In this document: positions 16,531 through 25,410 of the stretch, piece after piece
Layout of the letters: every line of letters starts with the position of its first letter
Numbering within the stretch: position 1 is the stretch's first letter
Source of the DNA: Desulfonatronum thioautotrophicum
GTDB lineage: Bacteria; Desulfobacterota; Desulfovibrionia; Desulfovibrionales; Desulfonatronaceae
Reading direction: 5' to 3'
Assembly: GCF_000934745.1 (NCBI RefSeq)
Contig: NZ_JYNO01000001.1
Location: 62,001 to 126,000, forward strand
DNA: 64,000 bases
The notes under the pieces: model-generated
The model's input: the letters and a program-made list of their open reading frames with translations, nothing else
Told to the model about the DNA's origin: nothing
Databases searched by the model: none
Position numbers and translations under genes: made by a program

Positions 16531-17752
16531 ACCGCAGAGCCTCGGCGGGTTGCAACCGGGACGCCTGGCGGGCCGGATAGAGGGTTGCCAGAAAACACAT
16601 CACCATGGCGGCCACGGCGATGATGGTCAAATCCGTCCATTGCAGCTGCACGGGCAGATGGTCCAGATAGTACACGTCCATGGGCAGCTGGATGAACTGA
16701 TAGCGCTGGAGCAGAAAACTGAGAAGCAGGCCGATGGCAAAGCCCAGCCCTGTCCCCATGGCCCCGATGATCGTCCCCAGGAAGATAAATATCCGGGCGA
16801 TCCGCTTCGGCCCCGCCCCCATGGAGGCCAGGATGGCAATATCCCTGGTCTTCTCCATGACCAGCATCACCAGGGTGGTGATGATGCTGAAGGATCCGAC
16901 CAGGACGATCATCACCAGAATCACGAACATCGCCGCTTTTTCCAACTTCAAGGCAGCGAAAAGATTCTGGTTCATTTCCATCCAGGTGCGGACCTGGAAT
17001 GGAAATCCACCCAAAACACGCTCCAGTTCCTCGGCGACTCGCGGCGCGGCATCAGGGTTTTGCAGGCGGATTTCCAAACCGCTGACCAAATCACCTCGAA
17101 ATCCGAGTACGGACTGTGCGGCAGGAATGGTCACGTAGGCCAGGGACGAGTCGTATTCGAACATTCCGGTCCGAAATACGCCACGAACCACAAAGGTCTG
17201 AACACTTGGGGAAAAGCCGGCGGCGGAACGTTGTCCGGCCGGTGAGAGCAGGTTCACTTCGGAGCCGACCCGCAGCCCAAGGCGACCGGCCAATTCCGAA
17301 CCGACGAACATGCCCCGGCCGGTTGCATCGTCGTGGAGATCTGAGGCGCTGCCCATGATCATGTCCCGGGACAGGGCAATGACGTCACGGGAGTCCTCCG
17401 GATCAATGCCGCGCAACACGACGCCCTTGACCCCCAAGTCCGTGCTGAGCATCACCTCGGAGTACACAAAAGGCATGGCCCCAAGCACCCCGCTAACGCC
17501 GCGGGCTTGTTCGGTCAGGTGGTCGTAGTCCCGGATGACGCCTTCCAGGCTGGTGACAACAATATGGGCGTTGACGCCGAGAATTTTGTCCCGCAACTCG
17601 TTGCTGAACCCGTTCATCACACCCAGGACGACGATCAGCGCCGCCACGCCCAAAGCAACACCGAGCACGGAAACCCAGGAAATGACCGAAATGAACGCAT
17701 GACTGCCCCTGGTCAGGAGGTATCGCAGGGCGATGAACCGCTCGAATCTCAT
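16523..17752 (-). CDS. lolC: Lipoprotein-releasing ABC transporter permease LolC/LolE
   Basis: A 409-residue permease with one N-terminal membrane helix (about 20-48), a periplasmic domain (about 50-270) and three C-terminal helices. The opening RFERFIALRYLLTRG and the ending [17 protein letters not shown] are typical. Only one permease gene is present, so the transporter is probably a LolC/E homodimer as in many non-enteric bacteria. Its start overlaps the lysS stop by four bases and its end overlaps lolD. Confidence 0.93.
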   Translation of the reverse strand: MRFERFIALRYLLTRGSHAFISVISWVSVLGVALGVAALIVVLGVMNGFSNELRDKILGVNAHIVVTSLEGVIRDYDHLTEQARGVSGVLGAMPFVYSEVMLSTDLGVKGVVLRGIDPEDSRDVIALSRDMIMGSASDLHDDATGRGMFVGSELAGRLGLRVGSEVNLLSPAGQRSAAGFSPSVQTFVVRGVFRTGMFEYDSSLAYVTIPAAQSVLGFRGDLVSGLEIRLQNPDAAPRVAEELERVLGGFPFQVRTWMEMNQNLFAALKLEKAAMFVILVMIVLVGSFSIITTLVMLVMEKTRDIAILASMGAGPKRIARIFIFLGTIIGAMGTGLGFAIGLLLSFLLQRYQFIQLPMDVYYLDHLPVQLQWTDLTIIAVAAMVMCFLATLYPARQASRLQPAEALRYE

Positions 17753-19257
17753 GGAGTCGGATTGGCCTCAGGACGCAACAACGGAAACAATATGACCTCA
17801 CGGATCGAGGGGCTGTCCGTAAGCAGCATCACCAGCCGGTCAATGCCCACGCCCTGACCTGCCGCCGGGGGCATGCCGTACTCCAGGGCGCGGATGTAGT
17901 CCTCGTCCATGAAATGGGCTTCCTCATCACCAGCCTCTTTTTCCCTGACCTGTTCCTCGAAACGACCGCGTTGATCCAGGGGATCGTTCAGCTCGGAAAA
18001 GGCATTGGCCATTTCCCGCCCGGCGATAAACAGCTCAAACCGGTCCGTTACCTGGGGGTCTGCGTCATTGCGCCGGGAAAGCGGGGAAATATCCGTGGGG
18101 TAGTGATAGATAAAATGGGGTTGGATCAGCTTTGGCTCCACCAGCAGATCGAACAGCTTGGCCTGGAGCTTGCCCAGCTTTTCCTCGGTATGGGCTTTTT
18201 CCCCCAGCTTGAGCACCAGATTTCTGGCTTCGGTGTAGTCTTGGTACTGTTCCGGACGCAGACCGCCCAGGGACTCCAGGGATTCATAAAAGGTCAGTCG
18301 CTGCCAGGAGCCGCCCAGGTTGATCAGCTCGCCCTGATACGGAACCACCTCGCTTCCCAAAACATTCCGAGCCAGGTCGGCAAACATCCGTTCGGTCAGG
18401 TCCATCAGGTCCTGGTAGTCGGCATAGGCCCAGTAGAATTCCAGCATGGTGAATTCCGGGTTATGCTGGGTGGAAATCCCCTCATTGCGAAAATTGCGGT
18501 TGATCTCATAGACCCGCTCGAAGCCGCCCACCAGCAGCCGTTTCAGGTACAATTCCGGGGCGATACGCAAAAAAAGGCGCATGTCCAGTGCCTTGTGATG
18601 GGTGACGAAGGGCCGGGCAGTGGCACCGCCGGGGATGGGCTGCATCATCGGCGTCTCCACTTCCATGAACCCCGCATTGTCCAGAAAGGAGCGCAGGAAG
18701 CGAACGACCTGGGTGCGGCGCTGGAAAATCTCCCGTGTCCGCGGGTTGACCATCAGATCCACATACCGTTGCCGGTACCGGACCTCCACGTCCTTCAGAC
18801 CGTGATACTTCTCGGGCAGGGGCCGCAAGGCCTTGCTGACCAGACAAACACTCTCGGCCTTGACGGTCAGCTCTCCTGTTTTGGTCCGGAACAGTCGACC
18901 GGTGACGCCCACGATGTCGCCGATATCATATTTTTTGAACAGAGCGTAGTTTTCCGCACCAATGGCATCACGCTGGACAAAAACCTGCATCTGGTCCGTG
19001 GCGTCCTGAAGGTGAAAAAACGCGGCCTTGCCGAACGAGCGTTGGCTCATCACCCGTCCAGCCACGGCAAAAGTCTTTTCCAGGATTTCCAACGCCGGTT
19101 CATCGTAGTCGCCGTATGCGACCTTGATCTGGACCAATTCGGCATTTTTGCGAAAATCGTTGGGGTAGAGGGCCACCCCGGAATCTTGAAGCTGCGTGAA
19201 TTTCTCCAGACGCTGCTTTTGGAGTTGGCTTCGGTTCTGGCTTTGCTCAGTAGTCAA
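17749..19257 (-). CDS. lysS: Lysyl-tRNA synthetase, class II
   Basis: A 502-residue enzyme that charges tRNA-Lys. An N-terminal OB-fold anticodon-binding domain (about 60-150) leads to the class II core, with VRYRQRYVDLM, FRNEGISTQHNPEFTMLEFY (motif 2) and GVGIDRLVMLLT (motif 3). The start is a TTG at 19257 with AAGGA 7 bases upstream. It is the first gene of the lysS-lolC-lolD run. The 605 bases upstream carry no gene but contain the long palindrome. Confidence 0.97.
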   Translation of the reverse strand: MTTEQSQNRSQLQKQRLEKFTQLQDSGVALYPNDFRKNAELVQIKVAYGDYDEPALEILEKTFAVAGRVMSQRSFGKAAFFHLQDATDQMQVFVQRDAIGAENYALFKKYDIGDIVGVTGRLFRTKTGELTVKAESVCLVSKALRPLPEKYHGLKDVEVRYRQRYVDLMVNPRTREIFQRRTQVVRFLRSFLDNAGFMEVETPMMQPIPGGATARPFVTHHKALDMRLFLRIAPELYLKRLLVGGFERVYEINRNFRNEGISTQHNPEFTMLEFYWAYADYQDLMDLTERMFADLARNVLGSEVVPYQGELINLGGSWQRLTFYESLESLGGLRPEQYQDYTEARNLVLKLGEKAHTEEKLGKLQAKLFDLLVEPKLIQPHFIYHYPTDISPLSRRNDADPQVTDRFELFIAGREMANAFSELNDPLDQRGRFEEQVREKEAGDEEAHFMDEDYIRALEYGMPPAAGQGVGIDRLVMLLTDSPSIREVILFPLLRPEANPTP

Positions 19258-19323
19258 GGTCGATCCTTCAATGATTCATGGCTGCCGACCATTCAGGGGG
19301 CGAAAAAAGGTGATTTGTAGGTT

Positions 19324-19417
19324 GGCCTGCTGTTGTCATGACCAACAACAAAGACGCTGCTCAGGACGGGCTGATGTCGGCAAGAGACGTAGGTTCGTCG
19401 CTCCCCCAAAACAGGCC
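19324..19417. repeat. Short inverted-repeat-bounded segment upstream of lysS
   Basis: GGCCTGCTGTTG (19324) and CCAAAACAGGCC (ending 19417) are inverted relatives matching at 10 of 12 positions. The segment is part of the gene-free 19258-19862 gap. It may be a small element or chance. Confidence 0.35.
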
Positions 19418-19485
19418 TTCGGACATCACGGCAACTCGCTTGCGTATGCCAACTCCGAGTGTTCGTCAAGAAATCACCCAAAGCA

Positions 19486-19757
19486 GGCCAGGCCATTTTT
19501 GTTCTGACATAACCATATGAAATTTTTGAGGCTGGCTTGCCCTGTTTGGGAAGGATCGACCGGCTTCGCCTGTTTGACTGAACCAGGATTCATTCATCAA
19601 GCCGTAGCTGGGCGCCAAAAGCACAACCTCCTGTTTTTATGGCGCAACGGCTTGGTGTTACGAGGCCGGTGAGGGAGTTTCGAGCCGTTCCAAACAGGGC
19701 AAGCCAGCCGTCTTTGCTAAAAAAATTTGTGAGAACAAAATTGCCCTGCTACCTCTC
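19486..19757. repeat. Long imperfect palindrome (about 270 bp) between lysS and upp
   Basis: A perfect 20-bp pair (19530-19549 with 19690-19709) is nested around ACCGGCTTCG/CGAGGCCGGT (19559-19568 with 19661-19670, one G-T pair). Inside these are CAAGCCGT/ACGGCTTG (19598-19605 with 19647-19654) and GCGCCA/TGGCGC (19612-19617 with 19640-19645). Outer arms also share TTTTGTTCT/AGAACAAAA. The whole could fold into one extended hairpin with internal loops. It may be a miniature transposable element or a structured RNA; I recognise no known RNA family. No open frame fits. Confidence 0.7.
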
Positions 19758-19862
19758 GGCAAAGAGCTTGACCGCCTCTTTCAATACGGTTTAGGAACTG
19801 GAGATTTTTCGTCACTACCCATGTTCTTCTCAGCAGTCCCCCTATTCCAACAGGAGGTTTCC

Positions 19863-20489
19863 GTGTCCGTTCATGTGGTTCTCCATCCGCTGGTTCAGCA
19901 CAAGCTTGGGATCATGCGCCAACACGACATCAGCACCAAAAATTTTCGGGAATTGGCCTCAGAGCTGGCCAGGCTGCTGACCTACGAGGCAACAAAGGAC
20001 CTCGCAACCGAATCCAAAACCATCCAAGGCTGGTGCGGTCGTGTGCAGGTGGAGCGGATCAAGGGAAAAAAAATCACCGTCGTACCCATTCTCAGAGCCG
20101 GTTTGGGCATGCTGGACGGCGTGTTGGACATGATTCCCGGTGCCAAGGTCAGCGTGATCGGGATGTACCGCAACGAGGAAACCCTGCAGCCCGTGCAGTA
20201 CTATGTCAAGACGGCCGGAAACATGGACCAGCGCATGGCCTTGATCCTGGACCCGATGCTTGCCACCGGAGGAACATTGTTGGCAACCATCGAACTGCTC
20301 AAGGAGGCCGGCTGCAGACAAATCAAGGGCGTCTTTCTGGTGGCTGCTCCCGAAGGGCTGCGCCGGATTGAAGCCGCCCACCCGGACGTGGAGATTTATC
20401 TGGCCGCCGTGGATGAACGGCTCGATGACCAGGGCTACATTCTGCCTGGCCTGGGCGATGCCGGGGACAAGATATTTGGAACGAAATAG
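19863..20489 (+). CDS. upp: Uracil phosphoribosyltransferase
   Basis: A 208-residue enzyme that makes UMP from uracil and PRPP, the same length as E. coli Upp. The GTG start at 19863 has AGGAGG five bases upstream; a longer frame from 19821 is less likely. The family blocks [28 protein letters not shown] and the PRPP-binding [10 protein letters not shown] are intact. The uracil permease gene follows 210 bases later, forming a uracil salvage pair. Confidence 0.97.
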   Translation: MSVHVVLHPLVQHKLGIMRQHDISTKNFRELASELARLLTYEATKDLATESKTIQGWCGRVQVERIKGKKITVVPILRAGLGMLDGVLDMIPGAKVSVIGMYRNEETLQPVQYYVKTAGNMDQRMALILDPMLATGGTLLATIELLKEAGCRQIKGVFLVAAPEGLRRIEAAHPDVEIYLAAVDERLDDQGYILPGLGDAGDKIFGTK

Positions 20490-20699
20490 GGGCACTCTCA
20501 AACCTTCCCCTGGGTGGCGGCAGAGAAGAAGCACAATCCCACGGATTCGTCTTCCACACCGTGGAGACACCATTGACCGGCAGGCCTCACGCCCGGGACT
20601 TTTACCGGCTGATCTTGCATCAGCCCCCGGCAACGTCATTATACTCATCAACGTGCGGGAAACAAAAAAGAAATTTCCAACACCATGTAAGGAGCCATC

Positions 20700-21953
20700 A
20701 TGAAAGAAGAGACCACATCGCTTTCCTCGCCGGACTACCATTTCCGTCTCAAGGACAGCCTCCTGGGAATGCAGATGTTGTTCATTGCCTTTGGGGCCCT
20801 GGTTCTGGTTCCGCTGCTTACCGGCCTGGACCCCAACGTGGCGCTCTTCACCGCCGGGGTCGGCACGCTGCTCTTCCAGATCATCACCAAAGGCAAGGTG
20901 CCGGTCTTTCTGGCGTCCTCCTTCGCGTTCATCCCAGCCATCATGTTTGGCGTGCAAACCTGGGGCATCCCGGCCACCCTCTCTGGTTTGGCCGCGGCGG
21001 GAGTTGTCTATATCCTGCTCGGACTGTTCATCAAATGGCAAGGCCCGGGAATTTTGATGCGCGTATTGCCACCCATTGTATATGCGCCGGTGATCATGGT
21101 CATCGGACTGATCCTGGCCCCCGTGGCCGTGAACATGGCGCTGGGCAAGACCGGGGACGGTTCAGTGCAGCTGGTCAGCGAGGGTTTGGCTTTATCCATT
21201 GCCTTGGCCTCCCTGGGTACCACAATCGTGGTCACTTTGCTGGGCAAAGGCGTTTTTCGCCTCGTCCCGATCATGTTCGGCATCATTGTGGGCTATGTGC
21301 TCTGCCTGCTCTACGGTCTGGTTGACTTCACACCGGTCCGTGAAGCCTCATGGCTGGCCATGCCCAATTTCGTCCTTCCGGAATGGAACTGGCAAGCCGT
21401 CCTGTTCATCGTACCCATTGCCATTGCGCCGGCCATCGAGCACTTTGGGGACATCCTGGCCGTGAGCAGTCTGACCGGTAAAAACTACGTCAAGGATCCG
21501 GGCATTCACCGAACCATGCTTGGTGACGGCTTGGCCACTTCCATGGCTGCCTGCCTTGGCGGGCCACCCAACACCACCTACTCCGAAGTCACCGGCGGTG
21601 TCGCCCTGACAAAAGCCTTCAACCCGGCGATCATGACCTGGGCGGCCATTGCCGCCATTGTCCTGGCTTTCGTCGGCAAACTGGGGGCCCTGCTGCAAAC
21701 CATTCCGGTCCCGGTGATGGGTGGTATTCTTGTGCTGCTTTTCGGCGCGATCATGGTGGTTGGTCTGAACACATTGGTGCGGGCCAAGGAAGACCTGATG
21801 CAGCCTCGCAACCTGATCATCATCTCCGTGATCGTGGTCTTCGGCATGGGTGGCATGGCATTTCAAACCGGGGAATTCGTGCTGAAAGGCATCGGGCTTG
21901 CGGCCATCATCGGGATCATCCTCAATCTGATCCTTCCGGATCGAAAAATCTAA
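20700..21953 (+). CDS. uraA: Uracil-xanthine permease family transporter (UraA type)
   Basis: A 417-residue inner-membrane protein with about 14 hydrophobic segments, of the NCS2 family. Family sequence includes LLGMQMLFIAFGALVLVPLL, IAPAIEHFGDILAVS (substrate-binding Glu) and GGPPNTTYSEVTGGVALT. AAGGAG lies 6 bases before the ATG. With upp it should bring in uracil and convert it. The 210-base gap after upp shows no gene. Confidence 0.94.
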   Translation: MKEETTSLSSPDYHFRLKDSLLGMQMLFIAFGALVLVPLLTGLDPNVALFTAGVGTLLFQIITKGKVPVFLASSFAFIPAIMFGVQTWGIPATLSGLAAAGVVYILLGLFIKWQGPGILMRVLPPIVYAPVIMVIGLILAPVAVNMALGKTGDGSVQLVSEGLALSIALASLGTTIVVTLLGKGVFRLVPIMFGIIVGYVLCLLYGLVDFTPVREASWLAMPNFVLPEWNWQAVLFIVPIAIAPAIEHFGDILAVSSLTGKNYVKDPGIHRTMLGDGLATSMAACLGGPPNTTYSEVTGGVALTKAFNPAIMTWAAIAAIVLAFVGKLGALLQTIPVPVMGGILVLLFGAIMVVGLNTLVRAKEDLMQPRNLIIISVIVVFGMGGMAFQTGEFVLKGIGLAAIIGIILNLILPDRKI

Positions 21954-22023
21954 CCTTCCGGCTCTGTTTTGTTCTCTAATCAAGTGACGCAGACAATCTC
22001 GTATCGGATTCAAGGTCGCAAAC

Positions 22024-22072
22024 GCAGTCGGTATCGAAATCGCAAAAAGATTCTGATTTCGATACCGACTGC
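22024..22072. repeat. Perfect 18-bp palindrome with TATCGAAATC core, copy 1
   Basis: GCAGTCGGTATCGAAATC (22024-22041) is the exact inverse of 22055-22072, with a 13-base loop. It lies 70 bases after uraA. There is no T run, so it is not a classical terminator. A related palindrome is at 40282-40329. Confidence 0.85.
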
Positions 22073-22218
22073 GCTCTGAGTATTTTCGCCATGTTGACTG
22101 CAAACCGGATTGAGTCGATACGTACGGAATCAGTCCCCGACTCCTGCCGCGCCAATCAACGTTTCTTCGAATTTCCCGACAGCCTGCTCCCTTCATCCAA
22201 TCAGGAGAAATTACCGCC

Positions 22219-22896
22219 ATGAACGACCATGATCATCACCTGCTTTTACGGGGCCTTGAGTCCTTGGCCTGGGTTTTTCAGGGGGCCGCAGGCGGACAAT
22301 GGTCCGAAGTCCGGACCGTTTGTTTGCCCAAGATGGCCGCTGTCCTTCTGGCACTGGAGTCCCGGAACCTGGTCGACGAAGTCGTGATGAACATGGCTGA
22401 GGAGGTTCACGCGCTGGCTGAGACAAAGAATCCGCTTCTGTCCCCGGAAAGCCTGGAACAGGAATACGTTCGCCTCTTCGTGAACCACCGTGACGGGCTG
22501 AGCGTCCCTCTCTGCCAGTCCTGCTACACTGGGGAAGGGCGCATGATGGGTGAACCAGCCTTGGCCATGCAGTCCCGCCTGGACCAAGCCGGGCTGCGTG
22601 TCGACACGTCCATGCCCATGCCGCCGGATCACCTGGCCATAGAGCTGGCCTACCTCATGGTCCTCTTCCCAGAGCCTGACCCCTTGCCTCGCAACAGCCC
22701 GACCGACAACTCTCAGGGAAAGGAGACGCCCGCCACCTTTGCCGCGAAAACACTTCTGCCCTGGGTCGGCACGGTGCGGAGGCGGTTGGTTGAAGCCGAA
22801 GCCTCGCCACTTTTTCGTCTGGCCGGAGAACTCCTGGTCGCCTTGATTTCGGTCATCGCTGAAAAAAATATTTCTTTTTCTGAACAGCACGCTTGA
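22219..22896 (+). CDS. TorD/DmsD-family molybdoenzyme chaperone
   Basis: A 225-residue, largely helical protein of the TorD/NarJ-like family (delta-subunit chaperone fold). The family stretch EYVRLFVNHRDGLSVPLC is followed by QSCYTGEGRMMG. Such chaperones bind the twin-arginine signal peptide of a molybdenum enzyme until the cofactor is inserted. The client cannot be told because no oxidoreductase gene is adjacent. CAGGAG precedes the ATG. It is followed by tRNA-Asn. It could serve together with the FdhD-like protein at 8.2 kb, but that is inference. Confidence 0.8.
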   Translation: MNDHDHHLLLRGLESLAWVFQGAAGGQWSEVRTVCLPKMAAVLLALESRNLVDEVVMNMAEEVHALAETKNPLLSPESLEQEYVRLFVNHRDGLSVPLCQSCYTGEGRMMGEPALAMQSRLDQAGLRVDTSMPMPPDHLAIELAYLMVLFPEPDPLPRNSPTDNSQGKETPATFAAKTLLPWVGTVRRRLVEAEASPLFRLAGELLVALISVIAEKNISFSEQHA

Positions 22897-22938
22897 CGGG
22901 CGAATGGGTCTGGTATAAACATCTCTTTTCCGACGCAT

Positions 22939-23014
22939 TCCCTGGTAGCTCAATCGGCAGAGCGGGTGGCTGTTAACCACTAGGTTGGCGGTTCAAGTCC
23001 GTCCCGGGGAGCCA
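22939..23014 (+). tRNA. tRNA-Asn (anticodon GTT)
   Basis: A 76-nt tRNA from TCCCTGGTAGCTCAATCGG to GGGGAGCCA, with the acceptor stem closing (one T-G pair), anticodon GTT in GGCTGTTAACC, a TTCAAGTCC T-loop and an encoded CCA. Confidence 0.97.
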
Positions 23015-23022
23015 AGACAATC

Positions 23023-23053
23023 AAACCCCGTCCTCACCCGGCGGGGTTTTTTT
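23023..23053 (+). terminator. Intrinsic terminator after tRNA-Asn
   Basis: AAACCCCG (23023-23030) pairs with CGGGGTTT (23042-23049), followed by a T run to 23053. Confidence 0.9.
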
Positions 23054-23304
23054 GTAGCATTCTGCTCCAGGAACCGAGCCATTCCTTCCTGGCCATTCCC
23101 TCCTGTCCTTGCGCCAACGAAAGACTTGAGATAGGTCTTGGCCCCGGCCAATACAGGAGAAAAAGCACAAGGGAATCCCGGATTCCCTCCTGATGGTCCA
23201 GATGAAACAAGAGGCTTGACAGTGGATTGCTCGACTTCGGGTTGCCCGACAAGGCGATACTACTGAGAATCGCTGTGGCTGCCCTGAAAACCAGCGAGGT
23301 GGAT

Positions 23305-23703
23305 ATGCGCTTTCTGATCGTTGAGGATGACTTCACCAGCAGACTGATGCTCCAGCGGATCATCAAGCCCTATGCCCAATGCGATCTGGCGGTCAACGGT
23401 GAAGAGGCGGTCCAGGCATTTAAAATGGCGCATGAAGAGGGCCAGCCATATGATCTCATCCTGCTGGACATCATGATGCCGGTCAAGGACGGTCAGCAAG
23501 CCCTTCTGGAAATCAGGGAATACGAGCACACCCAGGGCATCAGTCCCAAGGACGAGACACGGGTGATCATGCTGACGGCCCTGGGAGATCCGAAAAACGT
23601 CGTTGATGCCTACTACAAGGGAGGCGCCAGTTCGTACCTGGTCAAGCCCATTGACAAAGGGCTGCTCCTGGAAGTGATCCGCAACACTGGTTTGCGTATT
23701 TGA
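23305..23703 (+). CDS. Single-domain (CheY-like) response regulator
   Basis: A 132-residue REC domain and nothing else. The acidic pair (IVEDD), the phosphorylated Asp in LILLDIMMPVKDG, the Thr of MLTALG and the Lys of YLVKPI are all present. The start at 23305 has a GAGGTG site; a longer frame from 23227 lacks one. It has no output domain, so it would act by binding a partner. The PAS kinase at 2-3.9 kb is one orphan that could phosphorylate it, but nothing in the sequence proves this. Confidence 0.92.
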   Translation: MRFLIVEDDFTSRLMLQRIIKPYAQCDLAVNGEEAVQAFKMAHEEGQPYDLILLDIMMPVKDGQQALLEIREYEHTQGISPKDETRVIMLTALGDPKNVVDAYYKGGASSYLVKPIDKGLLLEVIRNTGLRI

Positions 23704-23842
23704 AATCCCGGACGTTTCTGCGTTGCGCTCCGAGCCGGCACCGCTCCAGATACCATTGATGCACCCACGCCCCTGATTCCTGAATCTCGCTTTCCAACAC
23801 ACCGTCCCAGATTTCAGGGTCAGATATACGGCCCAGGTCTTC

Positions 23843-25384
23843 TCAGGCCCAGGTCTGGGCTTGCCGGTCCAGGGTGCGGTAGTTGATGGCTTCGGCGAGG
23901 TGGTTCGTGGCCAGGGTCTGCACGCCTTCCAGATCCGCGATGGTCCGGGCGATGCGCAATACCCGGGTATAGGCCCGGGCGCTGAGGCTCAACCGCTGGA
24001 CTGCCGCACCCAGGAAAGCATGTTCCGCGTCACCCAGTGGACAAAAGGTATTCAGCCACCTCCCATCCAGGTCGCTGTTGGTCAGCAGCGGTGTGTCGCG
24101 AAAGCGTTGGTGCTGTATGGCTCTGGCCCGCTCTATGCTCTCAAGCATGGCGGCGGAATCCCTGGAACCGCGTTGTCGGCGCAATTCCTTGTAGGGCACC
24201 GCGGGAACCTCCACATGCAAGTCGATCCGGTCCAAAAGCGGTCCGGAAAGTCGCGACCTGTAACGCTGAATCTGTTGCGGGGAGCAGGTGCACTGATGCT
24301 GTTCGTCGGAGAGGTAGCCGCAGGGGCATGGGTTCATGGCGGCCACAAGCATGAAATTCGCGGGGTAGGTCAGGGACATCGCAGCCCGGGAAATAGTGAC
24401 CACACCGTCCTCCAAGGGTTGGCGGAGCACCTCCAGGACATGCTTCTTGAATTCTGGCAGCTCGTCCAGAAAGAGGACGCCGCGATGAGCCAGGGACACC
24501 TCCCCGGGTCGGGGGTAGTGGCCGCCGCCGATCAGTCCGGCATCGGAAATGGTGTGGTGCGGGGAACGAAATGGCCTGGTCACCACCAGGGGCTGCTCCT
24601 TGGAGAGCATACCGGCCACGCTGTAGACTTTCGTCACCTCCAAGGCTTCCTCGAATTCAAGAGCCGGGAGGATTGAGGGCAGCCGCTTGGCCAGCATGGT
24701 CTTGCCACTGCCGGGGGGCCCCAGAAAAAGTAAATTATGACTGCCCGCGGCGGCGATTTCAATGGCCCGCTTGGCGTGCTCCTGGCCCTTGACCTCACTG
24801 AAGTCCAGAAGCGAGCGACCACGATTTTTCCAGAGGTCTTCCAAATCGCAGGACGCCTGGGGCAGTATCTCCTCTCCCAGGAAGAAGTGCACGGCCTGGG
24901 CCAGACTGGCCACTCCGTAGACGGGCAGCTCCTGGACAACCGCGGCTTCCTGCGCGTTATCCACCGGAACGATCAACCCGCGTGCGCCCTGCGCCCGCGC
25001 TTTCAGGGCCAAAGGAAGAATACCGGATACCGGCTTGAGCTCACCATTCAGGGAAAGCTCCCCAGCCAAAAAGAAGCCCTGAACCTGTTCCTGGCGCAAC
25101 ACTTCGACCCCGGTAAGCAATCCCACGGCCAAGGGAAGGTCGTAGGCGCTACCCTCCTTGCGCATATCCGCGGGGGCCAAATTCACGGTGATCCGGGCCG
25201 GCGGCAATTTATACCCTGTATTCTTTAACGCCGCGAAAACCCGTTCCTTGCTCTCCCGGACCGCACCCTCCGCAAGACCGACCATGGTGAACGAGGGCAT
25301 ACCCTGGCGGGCGAAGTCCACTTCCAATTCCACGTGGAACGCCTCGATGCCCATCAATGCGGAAGTGGCGATCTTCGCCAGCAT
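23843..25384 (-). CDS. yifB: YifB-family magnesium chelatase-like ATPase (ComM type)
   Basis: A 513-residue AAA+ protein. An N-terminal Lon-protease-like domain (about 1-165, ITVNLAPADMRKEG) is followed by the ATPase core with Walker A GPPGSGKTMLA, Walker B VLFLDELPEF and the zinc-binding MNPCPCGY...CTC. A C-terminal helical domain completes it. Homologue ComM is a helicase that extends branch migration in natural transformation. The ATG at 25384 was chosen because GAGGAG lies 6 bases upstream. It is the last gene of the lepA-lepB-lepB-yifB run. Confidence 0.93.
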   Translation of the reverse strand: MLAKIATSALMGIEAFHVELEVDFARQGMPSFTMVGLAEGAVRESKERVFAALKNTGYKLPPARITVNLAPADMRKEGSAYDLPLAVGLLTGVEVLRQEQVQGFFLAGELSLNGELKPVSGILPLALKARAQGARGLIVPVDNAQEAAVVQELPVYGVASLAQAVHFFLGEEILPQASCDLEDLWKNRGRSLLDFSEVKGQEHAKRAIEIAAAGSHNLLFLGPPGSGKTMLAKRLPSILPALEFEEALEVTKVYSVAGMLSKEQPLVVTRPFRSPHHTISDAGLIGGGHYPRPGEVSLAHRGVLFLDELPEFKKHVLEVLRQPLEDGVVTISRAAMSLTYPANFMLVAAMNPCPCGYLSDEQHQCTCSPQQIQRYRSRLSGPLLDRIDLHVEVPAVPYKELRRQRGSRDSAAMLESIERARAIQHQRFRDTPLLTNSDLDGRWLNTFCPLGDAEHAFLGAAVQRLSLSARAYTRVLRIARTIADLEGVQTLATNHLAEAINYRTLDRQAQTWA

Positions 25385-25410
25385 GCTCATCTCCTCGGTA
25401 CCTTGCCGGA

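Noticed and set aside
17914-19320. A 468-residue plus-strand frame opposite lysS
   Set aside because: It lies wholly antisense to lysS and its translation shows no domain pattern. Similar long shadows oppose cobA-hemD, ftsI and bamA.
20490-20699. Possible riboswitch between upp and uraA
   Set aside because: Some short complementary segments exist, but I cannot match any known riboswitch core, and no terminator or anti-terminator pair is clear.
23641-23842. Open minus-strand continuation in the same frame after the yifB stop (EDLGRISDPEIWDGVLES...)
   Set aside because: It looks protein-like, but YifB is already full length at 513 residues. The piece has no start codon with a ribosome site and overlaps the response regulator on the other strand.
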